This document shows positions 27,770-37,800 of a DNA stretch of 64,000 nt, one piece after another. Under the pieces are notes generated by a model that made no database searches, was not told where the DNA came from, and worked only from the letters and a program-made list of their open reading frames with translations. The position numbers and the translations under genes are program-made. Every line of letters starts with the position of its first letter. Position 1 is the stretch's first letter. Source of the DNA: Saccharomycopsis fibuligera x Saccharomycopsis cf. fibuligera (taxonomy: Eukaryota; Ascomycota; Saccharomycetes; Ascoideales; Saccharomycopsidaceae); the NCBI GenBank assembly GCA_001936135.1, contig CP012810.1, positions 3,596,001-3,660,000 of the forward strand, written 5' to 3'.

Positions 27770-30700
27770 TGAAGGTAAGTCTTTTCATGTTTTTAGAAGT
27801 GACACTACTTTTGTTCATTAAGAATTGATAATTAATTTGGCCATGTTCGGCATTGATAAAAATGCACCGATCGACTAACATCGAAACCAGCAAAGAATTA
27901 CTTCGTTAGATATTAAAGCCATTGCGCTAGAGCTTCATGCTGGAATTGTTGGCTATAGATTGCAAAACATTTACAATATCCTCAACTCAGATAGAATTTT
28001 TTCTCTTAAATTCTCCAAGCCAGACTCTAAGAAGAATCTTTTGGTGGATTACGGTTTCAAACTTTACTTATCGGAGTACGACAGAAGGCTCGAGCCAACG
28101 CCATCCAACTTTGTTACAAAGTTGAGAAAGCATTTGAAGTCAAAAAGATTGACGAACTTGAAGCAAGTTGGCAATGACAGAATTATTGTACTTGAATTTT
28201 CCAATGGTTTATATTACTTAGTTTTGGAATTCTTTAGCGCTGGTAATGTGATTTTGCTTAACACCGATAAGGAAATATTATCATTGCAAAGACTAGTTCA
28301 GGAAAAGGAGAACAACAGCAAATACGCTGTTCGTGAAAAATATCAAATGTTCGACCCAGCAGTTTTGTTTGCTGATTCGGTGAAATACTATCATGATGAA
28401 GAGGAAGGAGAAGACATTGATGCGCCAAAGGAAGAAGTTAATGAGAAATTTACAGATGAAAAACAGTTGCCATCATTGCAATATGATACCAAAACTTACA
28501 CCCTTGAGGATCTCAAAAAATGGCTTGCTGAAGCAAAAGAAAAGGAAGAGAGAAAATCTGTAGCCCCAGCAGCAGCTGAAAGTAAATTCCACCAAAGCAA
28601 AAAGAAGAAAGAGCCAAAAGCTTTGTCTATCCTTAAGCTTTTATTTTTGAATGCTTCTTACTTATCATCCGATTTATTACAGACAAACTTAATTGAAAAA
28701 GACATTGACCCAACGCAAAGCTCAAAAAACCTTGAATCAGATGAAGAATTACAGTTGAAAGTTGTGGAAGTGCTAAACAAGTCCGAGAATCAAGTTTCTG
28801 GTTTATTGAATGTCAAAGATGGCATAGAAGGATATATAGTTCTCAAAAGAAACCCTCTATATGACCCAAATGAAGAAAAAATTCAAAGTTCCTTGCTCGG
28901 TAACACTGAAGAGCTTAGCACAGAGTACACTTTTGACTCATTCCATCCATTCAGACCGAACATTAGTGTGGATGCTTTAGAAAACAATGAAATTAAATTG
29001 CTTGTTATTAAAGGCTACAACAAAACTTTGGACAAATTTTTTTCATCTATAGACTTGTTAAAAAATGCGTTGAAAATACAACAGTCAAAGACGTTGCTTG
29101 ACAAAAAGTTAAATAGCGTTAAGCAGGAAAACTTGGCCAAGATTGGCAAGCTAACTAATTTGGAAACGACAAACTATAGAAAAGCTGAGCTTATAATTTT
29201 GAACGCTGATAAAATTGAACAGTGTAAGAGTGCAGTGCAAATCCTTGTAGATCAAGGAATGGATTGGAACAATATTGAAACTTTGATTAATGCAGAAGCA
29301 CAAAGAGGCAACAAGATTGCGGGAATGATTGCATTACCGTTGAATTTGAAATCCAACAAAATCAAAGTTAGAATACTTGATCAAGACACGGTTGAAGATA
29401 ATGAAGACTCTACTAGGGACTCTGATAGTGATAGCCTATCTGATATTTCACTCGACAGTGATGCTGAAGAAGAATTAGAGGAAACCACTATGAAGCCAGC
29501 TAAAGACAAAAAGAATGCCACAAAGAAAAATGCCCCTCAGAATTTTGTGGTGGTTGACATTGATTTGTCAATGTCTGCATATGCTAATTCCAAGACCTAT
29601 TTTGACCAAAAGAAAAACGCACAGTTAAAGAAGGAAAAAACTGAGAAAACTGCTGAGCTTGCCTTGAAAAGCAGTGAAAGAAAAATTAACTCAACATTGA
29701 AAAAGGATATTGAACGCTCAAACAAAGATTTATCTATTAGAAAATTACGTCAAAAGAATTGGTTTGAGAAATTTTATTGGTTCTTATCAAGTGAAGGATA
29801 CTTAGTGATTGCTCCAAAGGATAACTTACAGCTTGAAATGATATACTACAAGTATTTCAACTCCACTAATGATTACTATGTCACTTCTGATGTTGAAGGA
29901 TCATTACATGTATTTGTCAAGAACCCGTTTAAGGGTCAAGAAATCCCACCTTCAACATTGAATCAAGCGGGTATGTTTTCTTTATCAGCTTCCAAAGCTT
30001 GGAATTCCAAAATTTTAACCTCTGCTTGGTATGTTGAAGGTGACAAACTTACTAAAAAGGATAACAACGATGGCTCATTATTACCTGATGGTATGGTTAA
30101 CATCAAGGGCGAAAAAAACTATTTACCTCCATCTCAGCTAAGTATGGGCATTGGGCTCCTTTGGGTCTTGGACGAGCAATCTGCAAAGAATCGCAAGGAA
30201 AAAAGATTAACTAAGCAAGATCAGCTAGGATTTGAGCTCATTGAAGAAATAGCCGACATTAAGGATGTTGCCAAGGAAAAGATTTCCAAATTGAACAGCA
30301 AATTGCAAAACTTGAGTCTAGATGAAGCTAATCTTGACACAAAAGACGAAAAGAATGACGAACCTGATGCCGTGGAAGCAAATCTGTTGTCTCCGGCCAA
30401 CAGTGAATCTGAAAATAAATCAGTTGAAATACATGAACGGGAACCTGAACCTGAACCTGAACCAGTGTTAGTAAAAGGAGGGAAATCTATTTCTTCCAAA
30501 ATGGCCAATAGCAGTGGCAGTAAAAGGGCAAATGTGCGTGGTAAAAAAGGAAAGCAAAAGAAAATGAGCCAGAAATATGCAGATCAAGACGAAGAAGAAA
30601 GATTAATGAGATTAAAGGCATTAGGAGTATTGAAACAAATTGAAGAAAATGAAAAAGAGAATGCTGAAAAGCAAGCAGCACTTGCTGCGGCTCAAGATGA

Positions 30701-31367
30701 AAACAACAAGTTCAAAGGCAAAGGCTCAGGTGGCAATAGTCATAGCAATGCCATCAAACAGCAAAAGAAATATAACGAACAATTCATGGATATTTTGGAA
30801 GAAGATTTAACTGATGCTAATTATTTGGAAATATTCGATTCGCTTGCGGAGAAAATTGTGTCATTGAATGAAAAGTTTATCGATGTAATGCCAATGTTTG
30901 GCCCATGGCAATCATTTGCTAAGTTCAAATACAAGGCTAAGATTCAGCCAGGAAGCAACAAGGTTGGGAAATCAATGAATGAGGTATTGCATTATTTTGT
31001 GAACAGAAAGTCCAATAAAGAAACCTCATTAGTGAAAAAACATGAAGAGAAAAAATTATCACCAGGTCCCGATTCATCCTCTTCTTCTTCTGCCACTGCT
31101 CCTGACGTAAATTCAGCATCATTGTCTCAAAAATCTTTGGACTCATATTTTGATTTTGATTTGGACTTTGACGCCGAACATAATGTGATTAATCAATTGA
31201 AGCCACTTGATTTGCAACCGGCATTTACGGTCAAGGGTATTAGGATTGTGCTACCTTCGAACGCAGGTGGTGCTAGTGGTGGCGGTGGAAAGAACAGAGG
31301 CGGTGATGGAGGCAAAGGAAATAATGGGAAGCGTGGAAAAGGCGGAAAAGGCGGTAAGAAGAAATAA
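27770..31367 (+). CDS. RQC2: Ribosome quality control factor Rqc2/Tae2 (NEMF family), spliced
   Basis: Exon 1 is only ATGAAG (27770-27775). The intron 27776-27890 has donor GTAAGT, branch GACTAAC and acceptor CCAG. Exon 2 (27891-31367) begins QRITSLDIKAIALEL, joining to give MKQRITSLD, the conserved NEMF start (MKQRISALD in yeast). The spliced protein is 1160 aa. Domains: NFACT-N at the start, a helical middle, an acidic Ser/Asp stretch at about 505-525, NFACT-R from about 622 (KNWFEKFYWFLSSEGYLVI), a charged segment with Glu-Pro repeats, NFACT-C at about 963-1040 (FGPWQSFAKFKYK), and a Gly/Lys tail. Rqc2 binds stalled 60S subunits, recruits Ltn1 and directs C-terminal Ala/Thr tailing of nascent chains. 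Without splicing, the frame lacks an ATG near its start. Confidence 0.95.
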
Positions 31368-32041
31368 ACCTGTAGTTGATTATCTGTCTGTTAAAACTTA
31401 TCTTTCATCTTTAAGAATTGTATAACATTTTAATGAAGTATGTTTATTGCCAATGATTTTTGAACAGTTGGCATGCGGCTTTTACATAATTGTAGTCTAT
31501 ACGCGTAGTTTATGGACTAAAAATATCGCATACAATGATTAAGCATAATTGAGTTGGAGTTCATATACAATACAAATAAATGAAATATAACAATGAGAAG
31601 GATACAGTTAAAAGAAAAAAAAAAAGAATAGAATAGAATAAAATAAAATAAAATAAAATAAAATAAAAGTAATGACAGAAAAAATAAAAAAAAAAAAATA
31701 GCAACGTAATTTTGGAGACGTATTTGAGAAACTACTATAGCACCTTAGACCAATATTCTGCCCTGCGTATAATTACGTGGATGCGTCTTGAGCTGGGACA
31801 TTAGCTCATAGTAGTGTTTTAACTTCATTGACTGTGCCACGAATTGAAGCTAAATAACCTGCTAGTCTCGTATTATAATCTTTGCTGATCATGTGAGTAA
31901 TACTAACCACGGCAATTTTAACAAGAATAATGATATACTTAAAGACTAAAATTTAACAGCCATATATTTCCAATGCTAAATTTACCACGAACAACAACAT
32001 AACAAATAACAAATGCACCTTTCCGCTTGTATTCCCTTAAC
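31368..32041. other. Intergenic between convergent RQC2 and RET3
   Basis: AT-rich shared 3' flank. An AATAA/AAAAT pentamer-like array lies at about 31628-31668. A GTGAGT and an ATACTAACC occur near 31895-31915, but no exon pair around them makes sense. Confidence 0.55.
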
Positions 32042-32620
32042 TTAAAAGTTGAAACCCTTAACCTTCTTCTTTGCAAACTGGAATGCATTAAACAACCCTC
32101 TTTCATTCAATTCTATATTCAATGTGTTTTCAGCCAGTGGTCTCTTCGTGACTCTTGAGGCAATAGCATTGCCATCAGTTTCCAAAATGATCCCATCGTC
32201 CAAAGTTTCGTCAATAGCTAAGGCAACGTAATCGTAGTTTTCCGAAATTGATTTCTTATCCACTGCATCTTTAAGCACAATTTCCAAGGCTTCTGTTAGA
32301 CCTGTAAGGACCTGGTACAACATTGCTTCATTTTCTTGCAAACTACCAATGATGTAGATAACTACGTCGGAAATTGCTTTATACACAACTATTTGATCAT
32401 CGAATATGATGATGTTGGATTTGGATTTGTAAGTTTTGGCAAATAGATTAGATTCAAAAGTTTCTTGTGATTTTAAAGTTGGGTATGGTGTCTGTATTTG
32501 GAAGGTTGGATCATTGACGGAATTGGAGTGGAGTGGTTTGTAATAGTTGGCATATAATCTTTTGCCCTCGCTGTCCAAGATCAAAGCAGCGGTTACTGAG
32601 TAAAGTGATAAATTGCTCAT
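32042..32620 (-). CDS. RET3: Coatomer (COPI) zeta subunit
   Basis: A 192-aa protein matching the small sigma/zeta longin fold of adaptor and coatomer subunits: SLYSVTAALILDSEGKRLYANYY at the start, then IIIFDDQIVVYKAISDVVIYIIGS and the helix ENEAMLYQVLTGLTEALEIVL. Ret3 is the zeta subunit of the COPI coat, which carries Golgi-to-ER retrograde vesicles. The length agrees with yeast Ret3 (189 aa). The start is the first ATG before the conserved strand, and no intron is required. It is divergent from TAF3 across about 600 bp. Confidence 0.93.
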   Translation of the reverse strand: MSNLSLYSVTAALILDSEGKRLYANYYKPLHSNSVNDPTFQIQTPYPTLKSQETFESNLFAKTYKSKSNIIIFDDQIVVYKAISDVVIYIIGSLQENEAMLYQVLTGLTEALEIVLKDAVDKKSISENYDYVALAIDETLDDGIILETDGNAIASRVTKRPLAENTLNIELNERGLFNAFQFAKKKVKGFNF

Positions 32621-33217
32621 AATTGCAGTATATTTGATCTATTGTGAGAATTCCTTCAATAATTTGAGTTGTTTTTAGAAGGATAGGTGTAGCAGCTGAA
32701 AAATGGTCCAAAATGCTTTATAGTTGATTAAATGTAGACAACCTCAATGATCAAAAACGCTGGCTCTCTATCAAATAAGTCTTGATGCTGTGGTGCTTTG
32801 GACAGTTTCGGTGTTTTTGTTTTGTTGCAATACGTGTGAAAATTCAAGTCTGAACAGGGACACTCGGCAGGGTGACGGCGGAAATCGACTGTGCTTATTA
32901 CTATGGAGAGCAGCGCTGCTTTTGGCAGAAACAAAAACAAAAAAAACTAGAAAAGTAAAATAACAGAACTAAATGAAGAGAAGAGAAGAGAAGAGAAGGG
33001 CAGAGAAGAGACATAGGCGCGGAACCGGACCATTATAGCTGGAGCGGAGCATCTTTAATAACTGGAAGTTTGGCCACTGCAATACCATATAGAGTTATAG
33101 CCCTGCAGTATATCACACAAGCTGATATCATTTTCATTTGAGATCAACTGAGAAGACAAATTTATGTTTACGCTACTACTATAGAAGAAAAAGTCAATAT
33201 ATTGTCATCACAGGATA
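32621..33217. other. Divergent promoter region between RET3 and TAF3
   Basis: About 600 bp. An AGAAG pentamer array lies at about 32972-33000. No known factor site is recognised. Confidence 0.5.
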
Positions 33218-34172
33218 ATGGCCAGTTCATCACAATTTTTTTTCAGCATACTTAGGATATCAATAATACAGGTATGTCAAATATATTAAGCAAAACGCAG
33301 CATTGGGTATAAAAACTTTTTGCGAAATGAATATATCAGATGGTCGAGTAAATCAAATTTATAAAAGGAAGCTCTACTAACCACGATTCCTCTAGCTACT
33401 ACGATCAGTAGGCTTTGACAGATGCTCCAATAGAGTAATTGACATCCTCACAGACATATTCATTCGCCACTTAGAACTAGTATCCACTGAATGTCGCAAA
33501 CTAGCGTATAACTCCGGCCGTTTAGATTTTGAGATCCAAGATGTGGCGCAAACCATGGTGAATTTGAGAGTAATACGGCCAGCAAGAATGATTGACCCCT
33601 ATGATATTAGTGCAGAAAATTATTTAGGGATGAAGAATTTCGTGCGGTGGCTTAAGAGCGAAAAGTTTGCAAAGATGCGGAAAACTGCCATGCCTAGTAG
33701 AGAAATGGTGCAATTGAATTTATTGGATGTCCAAAATGACGGGGAAAATGGGAATGCGAATAGCGCGAATAATGGCGGCGGTGCTGGTGGTGATAGCAAC
33801 GGAGTGACTGATAATAACCTAGAATATAACATGAAGAGTCGAGGAAGTGGCGGAAATAGTAATGGAGCAGGAATAGTTGGTATCAATGGAGAGCAAACCA
33901 ACGATCTTGGGGCAGTACTAAGGCAGAATCGAGAACAGTTGAACTGGTTGAAATATCTATTAAAAACACAGTCAAAGATTGATTATGATGAGAAGATAAG
34001 GTTGACGATATTGAATGCTGAGGAAAATGACGAGGAAGTAGTGCTGGCTGGGGCAGATGGCAATAGCAATAATAACAATAACAATGATTATTTGATTGTG
34101 GGGCCGACGCCTAAGCATTTAGTGGATTATTTGCCCTGCAAGAGGAAACTACTACAAGAGATGAATGAATAG
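33218..34172 (+). CDS. TAF3: TFIID subunit Taf3 (histone-fold), spliced
   Basis: Exon 1 (33218-33271, 18 codons) ends in CAG. The intron 33272-33395 has donor GTATGT, branch TACTAAC at 33375-33381 and acceptor TCTAG. Exon 2 is 33396-34172. The joined 276-aa protein begins with the Bromo_TP/Taf3 histone fold: FFFSILRISIIQLL, then GFDR, DILTDIFIRHLELV, and NLRVIRPARMIDPYD. These correspond in order to yeast Taf3 FYFALLRISILQLL, GFDR, DVMTDLYAKFLSLL and NLGIVKPTNVLDVYD. MKNFVRWLKS matches the segment after the fold. Taf3 pairs with Taf10 within TFIID. The rest is Asn/Gly-rich linker and a short charged tail. There is no PHD finger, as in other yeasts. Exon 2 alone has no ATG until the end of the fold, so an unspliced call loses the domain. 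Confidence 0.9.
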
Positions 34173-34797
34173 GCTGGTCTTGCTGGCTTTGGGGAAAAGA
34201 CAAAAGAAACCAACGCAATGGTTTAATGAGGCAACTTTTGATTGATGGATTTTGTTCATGTCCCTGTGTGATTTTGAATGGTTTGAACAAGAAAATTGTA
34301 ATATAGCGTAATTGTCAAAGTCATGGTACTATAGATTAGAATACATGGCTATTTGAAATAGAAGTTTACGTAAAGATTAACATGACCCGTAACGTCACAT
34401 TCCATTCCATCCAGATACATCTGTAAAATTGATGTATAATACAAAATGCAATATGACAATTAGAATGGAAAACTCTACTTCCAAAAAGCAAAAATGTAGA
34501 ACAAAGTATAGTAACAGTGTTACTAGCGCATGAACTTGCAGTAGATATATAAATGGATAGCAGATGGAACTTAATGAAATATTGATTGAAAACAAAGTAG
34601 ATAAGCGACAAAAATAGATAACAAAAAGAAAAAAACAAAAAGGAAAAAAAAAAGAGCGCGCAACTATCAACAAATCAGGGACATTGTCCAAATATAATAA
34701 ACGGGTCAGCAGTTAGCTAAAAATCACGCCGCCGCAGCATCAGCTACAAATGAAGGCAATAAAAATTTATTTGACATTGTACAGCTTAAGCTTGAGC
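34173..34797. other. Intergenic between convergent TAF3 and WWM1
   Basis: About 620 bp of AT-rich 3' flank without features beyond A-rich tracts at about 34621-34652. Confidence 0.55.
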
Positions 34798-35493
34798 TTA
34801 AAAGTCGCCGCCGTCAAATCCACCGTCATCGAATCCACCACCATCACCGAAACCACCATCATCGCCCCAACCACCACCACCGCCATCGTGGTCAAAAGCA
34901 TCAGCTAAAAGAGCGCCACCAAGCAAACCAGCGCCACCAGCCATTAAACCGCCACCAAGTCCACCAAATCTACTCTTTTTAGCTTGTTGTTGTTGTTGGA
35001 CATATTGATGTTGTCCATAAGCAGCTTGTGGTGGATAACCTTGAGGGGCGTAACCTTGAGGTGGATAGCCTTGGGGTGGATAGCCTTGAGGAGCGTATCC
35101 TTGAGGTGGATAGCCCTGGGGCGGATAGCCTTGAGGAGGATAACCTTGAGGTGGGTAGCCCTGTGGTGGATAGCCTTGCTGTGGTGGGTATCCTTGCTGT
35201 GGGTAACCACCACCACCCCCATAACGGCCTTGACCTTGACCTTGGCCTTGACCTTGACTATGGTTGGAGGTACTTTGTTGATAAGATGGTGGCCCTTGCT
35301 GTTGTTGTTGACCATGTTGCTCTTGAGTCTTACCGGCGCCTTTGCCAGCAGCCGGAGAAGTAGGCAATTCCCATTGAGATTCACCAGTTTGCAAATTCAC
35401 ATAGAAAAATCTGTAAGGATAACATATGTGTTAGTTTAATGTTGTTTTTTGTTTGATAAAGATTGCTGGGTACAATTGACAGAAACAAACGAA

Positions 35494-35528
<35 letters not shown>

Positions 35529-35748
35529 AAAAATAAATAAATTAAAAAAAATTAAAAAAAATAAGCCCCCTTCCGTCAAGGTGCCAGATCAATATCGCAG
35601 ACCGGTCCCGAGCATACCAATTAATCGGAAAGCGGATCGATCCTGTATTATTATAAATTAATCATAAAACATACGTCTTGTATTCTTTGTCCCAGACGGC
35701 TTTCCAGCCTTCGGGAACTCTAGGAGGATTATCAGCAGAAGGAGCCAT
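34798..35748 (-). CDS. WWM1: WW-domain protein Wwm1, spliced
   Basis: Exon 1 is 35675-35748 (MAPSADNPPRVPEGWKAVWD and on to KEYK plus two bases). The intron 35411-35674 has donor GTATGT, an AACTAAC branch and acceptor TACAG. Exon 2 is 34798-35410. Splicing completes a WW domain: W15, FFY at 26-28, N30, W38 and P41. The 228-aa product follows the plan of yeast Wwm1 (211 aa), with the same start (NPPxVPxGWKAV), a Gln/Pro/Tyr-rich middle, and a Gly/Asp tail (LLGGALLADAFDHD ... GGFDGGDF). The middle has about a dozen GYPPQ or GYAPQ pentapeptides. Yeast Wwm1 interacts with metacaspase Mca1. WW domains bind proline motifs; partners here are unknown. Exon 2 alone keeps only half of the domain. Confidence 0.93.
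35040..35200 (-). repeat. Tandem 15-bp coding repeat (GYPPQ pentapeptides) in WWM1
   Basis: About eleven degenerate 15-bp units encode GYPPQ, with some GYAPQ and QQ variants. Copy number is likely to vary between strains. Confidence 0.85.
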
Positions 35749-36161
35749 TATGAAATTGATAGTTTATGGCAATGGAGAAAGAAAAAAGATGAAGAGAAGT
35801 AAAAAAAAAAAAAAAAAAAACAGTGGTTTTAATTTGGTTTTGGTTTATGAAAACCTGATTAAAAGCATGAGCGCCGCCAGCTGAAATTGCCTCCGCGGGT
35901 GCCAGCGTAGCACGTGCGTGTCACTGGGTCATCGACAATTACGTAATCGGCCACTAAACCGCGAGTGGTGATTAACCTGTGGTGACAGCGATGATGGTGT
36001 CTGCCAAATGAGAAGAAAAAGCTTGATTGTTGGACTAGTATCGTAGTGGCTTTTGAAAAGACTATGGCGTGTGGTTATACGAGGTGTGACTGTAAGAAGG
36101 GTGCGGTGCAGAAAGTTCATTGTGTAAGTTGTGTGTGTACGCCCGACAATCGTCTAATATC
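35749..36161. other. Intergenic: WWM1 promoter and 3' flank of the next gene
   Basis: About 410 bp. An A run lies at about 35801-35820. A CACGTG core (E-box, Cbf1/Pho4 type) occurs near 35911, upstream of WWM1, in GCACGTGCGTG. Binding is not shown. Confidence 0.45.
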
Positions 36162-36530
36162 TCATATTTTGATTTCGTCCATAACTTTCAACTGTTGTAG
36201 CAAATCATCATCAACTTTTTGTTTTCTTTGTTTCTCCTCATTCATTGTCTTGGTATCTTTCTCCTTCAAGGCACTCAAATCGTGCAAAAGTTTCTTGTCT
36301 TTTGATGGAGCCGTCTGCTGCTGTTGCTTATGCTGCTGCTGTTGCGATTGAGTATTAGCGCTTTCTCTGACAATCAGTGAAAGGTCGCTGTCAAGCTGCT
36401 GAATGATCTTGGAGTTCTTCATTTGTAATTGTCTCTGCTTTGCTTTCTGGTTCTTGTTGTTGAGGTTGGCGTTGGCGCTTTTCTTTTTTGACACCGATGA
36501 TAATGCGCTACGAGCTTTTGGTTTAGCCAT
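36162..36530 (-). CDS. Small basic protein, unknown
   Basis: A 122-aa protein starting MAKPKARSALSSVSKKK. I took the ATG at 36530; the frame is open 45 codons further upstream, but that part is hydrophobic and looks like leader sequence. The N-terminal third is very basic (Lys, Arg, Asn), the middle has Gln/His runs, and the last third is a charged helix (KKLLHDLSALKEKD ... DDDLLQQLKVMDEIKI). Such composition is typical of nucleolar ribosome-biogenesis factors (Alb1 or Slx9 type), but I see no motif that proves a family. It is divergent from the HAD phosphatase gene, with about 415 bp between starts. Confidence 0.65.
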   Translation of the reverse strand: MAKPKARSALSSVSKKKSANANLNNKNQKAKQRQLQMKNSKIIQQLDSDLSLIVRESANTQSQQQQHKQQQQTAPSKDKKLLHDLSALKEKDTKTMNEEKQRKQKVDDDLLQQLKVMDEIKI

Positions 36531-36946
36531 TTTGTTGGTGGAATGTGTTGTACTAGAAATAGTTTGAGCTGAGCTGAAGAAACTATATATGAATGGATAT
36601 GTGATGCAGAATGGAAAGAAACCTCGGTAACTGAATATACGGTTCTTGTGGAATAGTATGACCAATGGTATATGATCTCAGCTGCTGGTAAACTGATCTT
36701 TAGTAGAATATAGAAAGATAAAAAAATAAAAATTTTATTTATTTATCTTTTTTTTTTTTTTTTTTTTTTTTTGGTTCGCATCTCCTGCAACGGCATGCAG
36801 CGCTTTGGTGGCCATCAGGAAATCGATCATTTACCGACTTGACCTCGTTTCTGGTAAGTGCGCCATAACATCACCTTCAATTGATAAGAATTCGTCTGCA
36901 AAACCACATTCGAGCACCAGTGATTTTATTATATTAAGCTTAGAAT
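36531..36946. other. Divergent promoter region
   Basis: About 415 bp between the small basic protein and the HAD phosphatase. A T run lies at about 36748-36772. A GTAAGT at about 36853 in the HAD leader has no convincing branch point, so I do not call an intron. Confidence 0.5.
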
Positions 36947-37714
36947 ATGACTGCAAGCACAGAGTGCTCCAAGGTAAGGGCCATTCTTTTTGATATGGAC
37001 GGCACCTTGATAAATTCAGAAGAAATCTATATAAACCAACTAAACAACATATTATCTACAAACTTCAACAAAGGTCCACTTAGCGAGCCAGTGAAACAAA
37101 AGATTCAAGGCAGACCAGGTATAAAAATAAGCGAAATCATAGTGCAAGAAAATCAACTCACTGGCAAATGTACCGCTGCTGAATTTTACGAATTGACGAA
37201 TGATCCAAAACAACATGCATTATTCCAAGAATGCCAGTTTTTGCCTGGTATCCAAGACTTCTTGATTCACGTTAAACGTAAATACGACTTACCTATTGCA
37301 ATTGCTACATCTACCACTCGGACAAAATTCACGGCCAAGACTCAGCATTTACAAGAAAACGGATTTGACTTGTTTGACGTGACGGTCACTGGTGGGGGTA
37401 ATCCAAAATTGCCCAAGGAAAAGGGAAAACCACAACCAGATATTTGGTTTCTTGCTCTTGACGAGTTGAATGAAAAATTGGGGCTAAAAGATACAAAAGA
37501 TGAGATTAAGATGACTGAGTGCATGATTTTTGAAGATAGTGTTAGCGGGATTCAAAGCGCTATTAATGCTAATGCGAAAAGTGTGTGGATCCCTAGTCAT
37601 TCCTTCTTGTTGAATTCGTTACTGGAAAAGGAGTTGTTGTATTATAAGGAGAATTGCGAAGTAATACTTGACAGTTTCTTGCAATTCAAGAAAGAAAATT
37701 ATGGGTGGCTGTAA
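36947..37714 (+). CDS. HAD-family phosphatase, PUDP/YKL033W-A-like
   Basis: A 255-aa haloacid dehalogenase hydrolase of subfamily I. Motif 1 is FDMDGTLINSEE (nucleophile Asp and acid Asp), motif 2 is IATSTTR, motif 3 the lysine in KGKPQPDIWF, and motif 4 FEDSVSGIQSAINA. A helical cap lies between motifs 1 and 2, as in beta-phosphoglucomutase-like enzymes. The closest recognised relatives are yeast YKL033W-A and human pseudouridine-5'-phosphatase (PUDP). The yeast protein's substrate is not firmly known to me, so the pseudouridine monophosphate assignment is inference. Likely cytosolic, as no targeting sequence is seen. The start is the first ATG, followed within 11 residues by the core strand. 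Confidence 0.85.
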   Translation: MTASTECSKVRAILFDMDGTLINSEEIYINQLNNILSTNFNKGPLSEPVKQKIQGRPGIKISEIIVQENQLTGKCTAAEFYELTNDPKQHALFQECQFLPGIQDFLIHVKRKYDLPIAIATSTTRTKFTAKTQHLQENGFDLFDVTVTGGGNPKLPKEKGKPQPDIWFLALDELNEKLGLKDTKDEIKMTECMIFEDSVSGIQSAINANAKSVWIPSHSFLLNSLLEKELLYYKENCEVILDSFLQFKKENYGWL

Positions 37715-37800
37715 AAGATTTGCAACCAGAAAGAAGCAATGCGATTGTCTATTAGATCCAAATAGAGTATAGAATGTTTTGTTTTAACCTTTCTCTGTGC

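Noticed and set aside
31895-31920. GTGAGT and ATACTAACC as intron signals
   Set aside because: Donor and branch point are adjacent in the wrong arrangement for an intron, and no exons surround them.
34984-35439. Long ORFs on the plus strand over WWM1
   Set aside because: They are shadows of the 15-bp coding repeat, and their sequence is repetitive only because of that.
36853-36946. Intron in the leader of the HAD phosphatase gene
   Set aside because: A GTAAGT is present, but no branch point, and the protein is complete without it.
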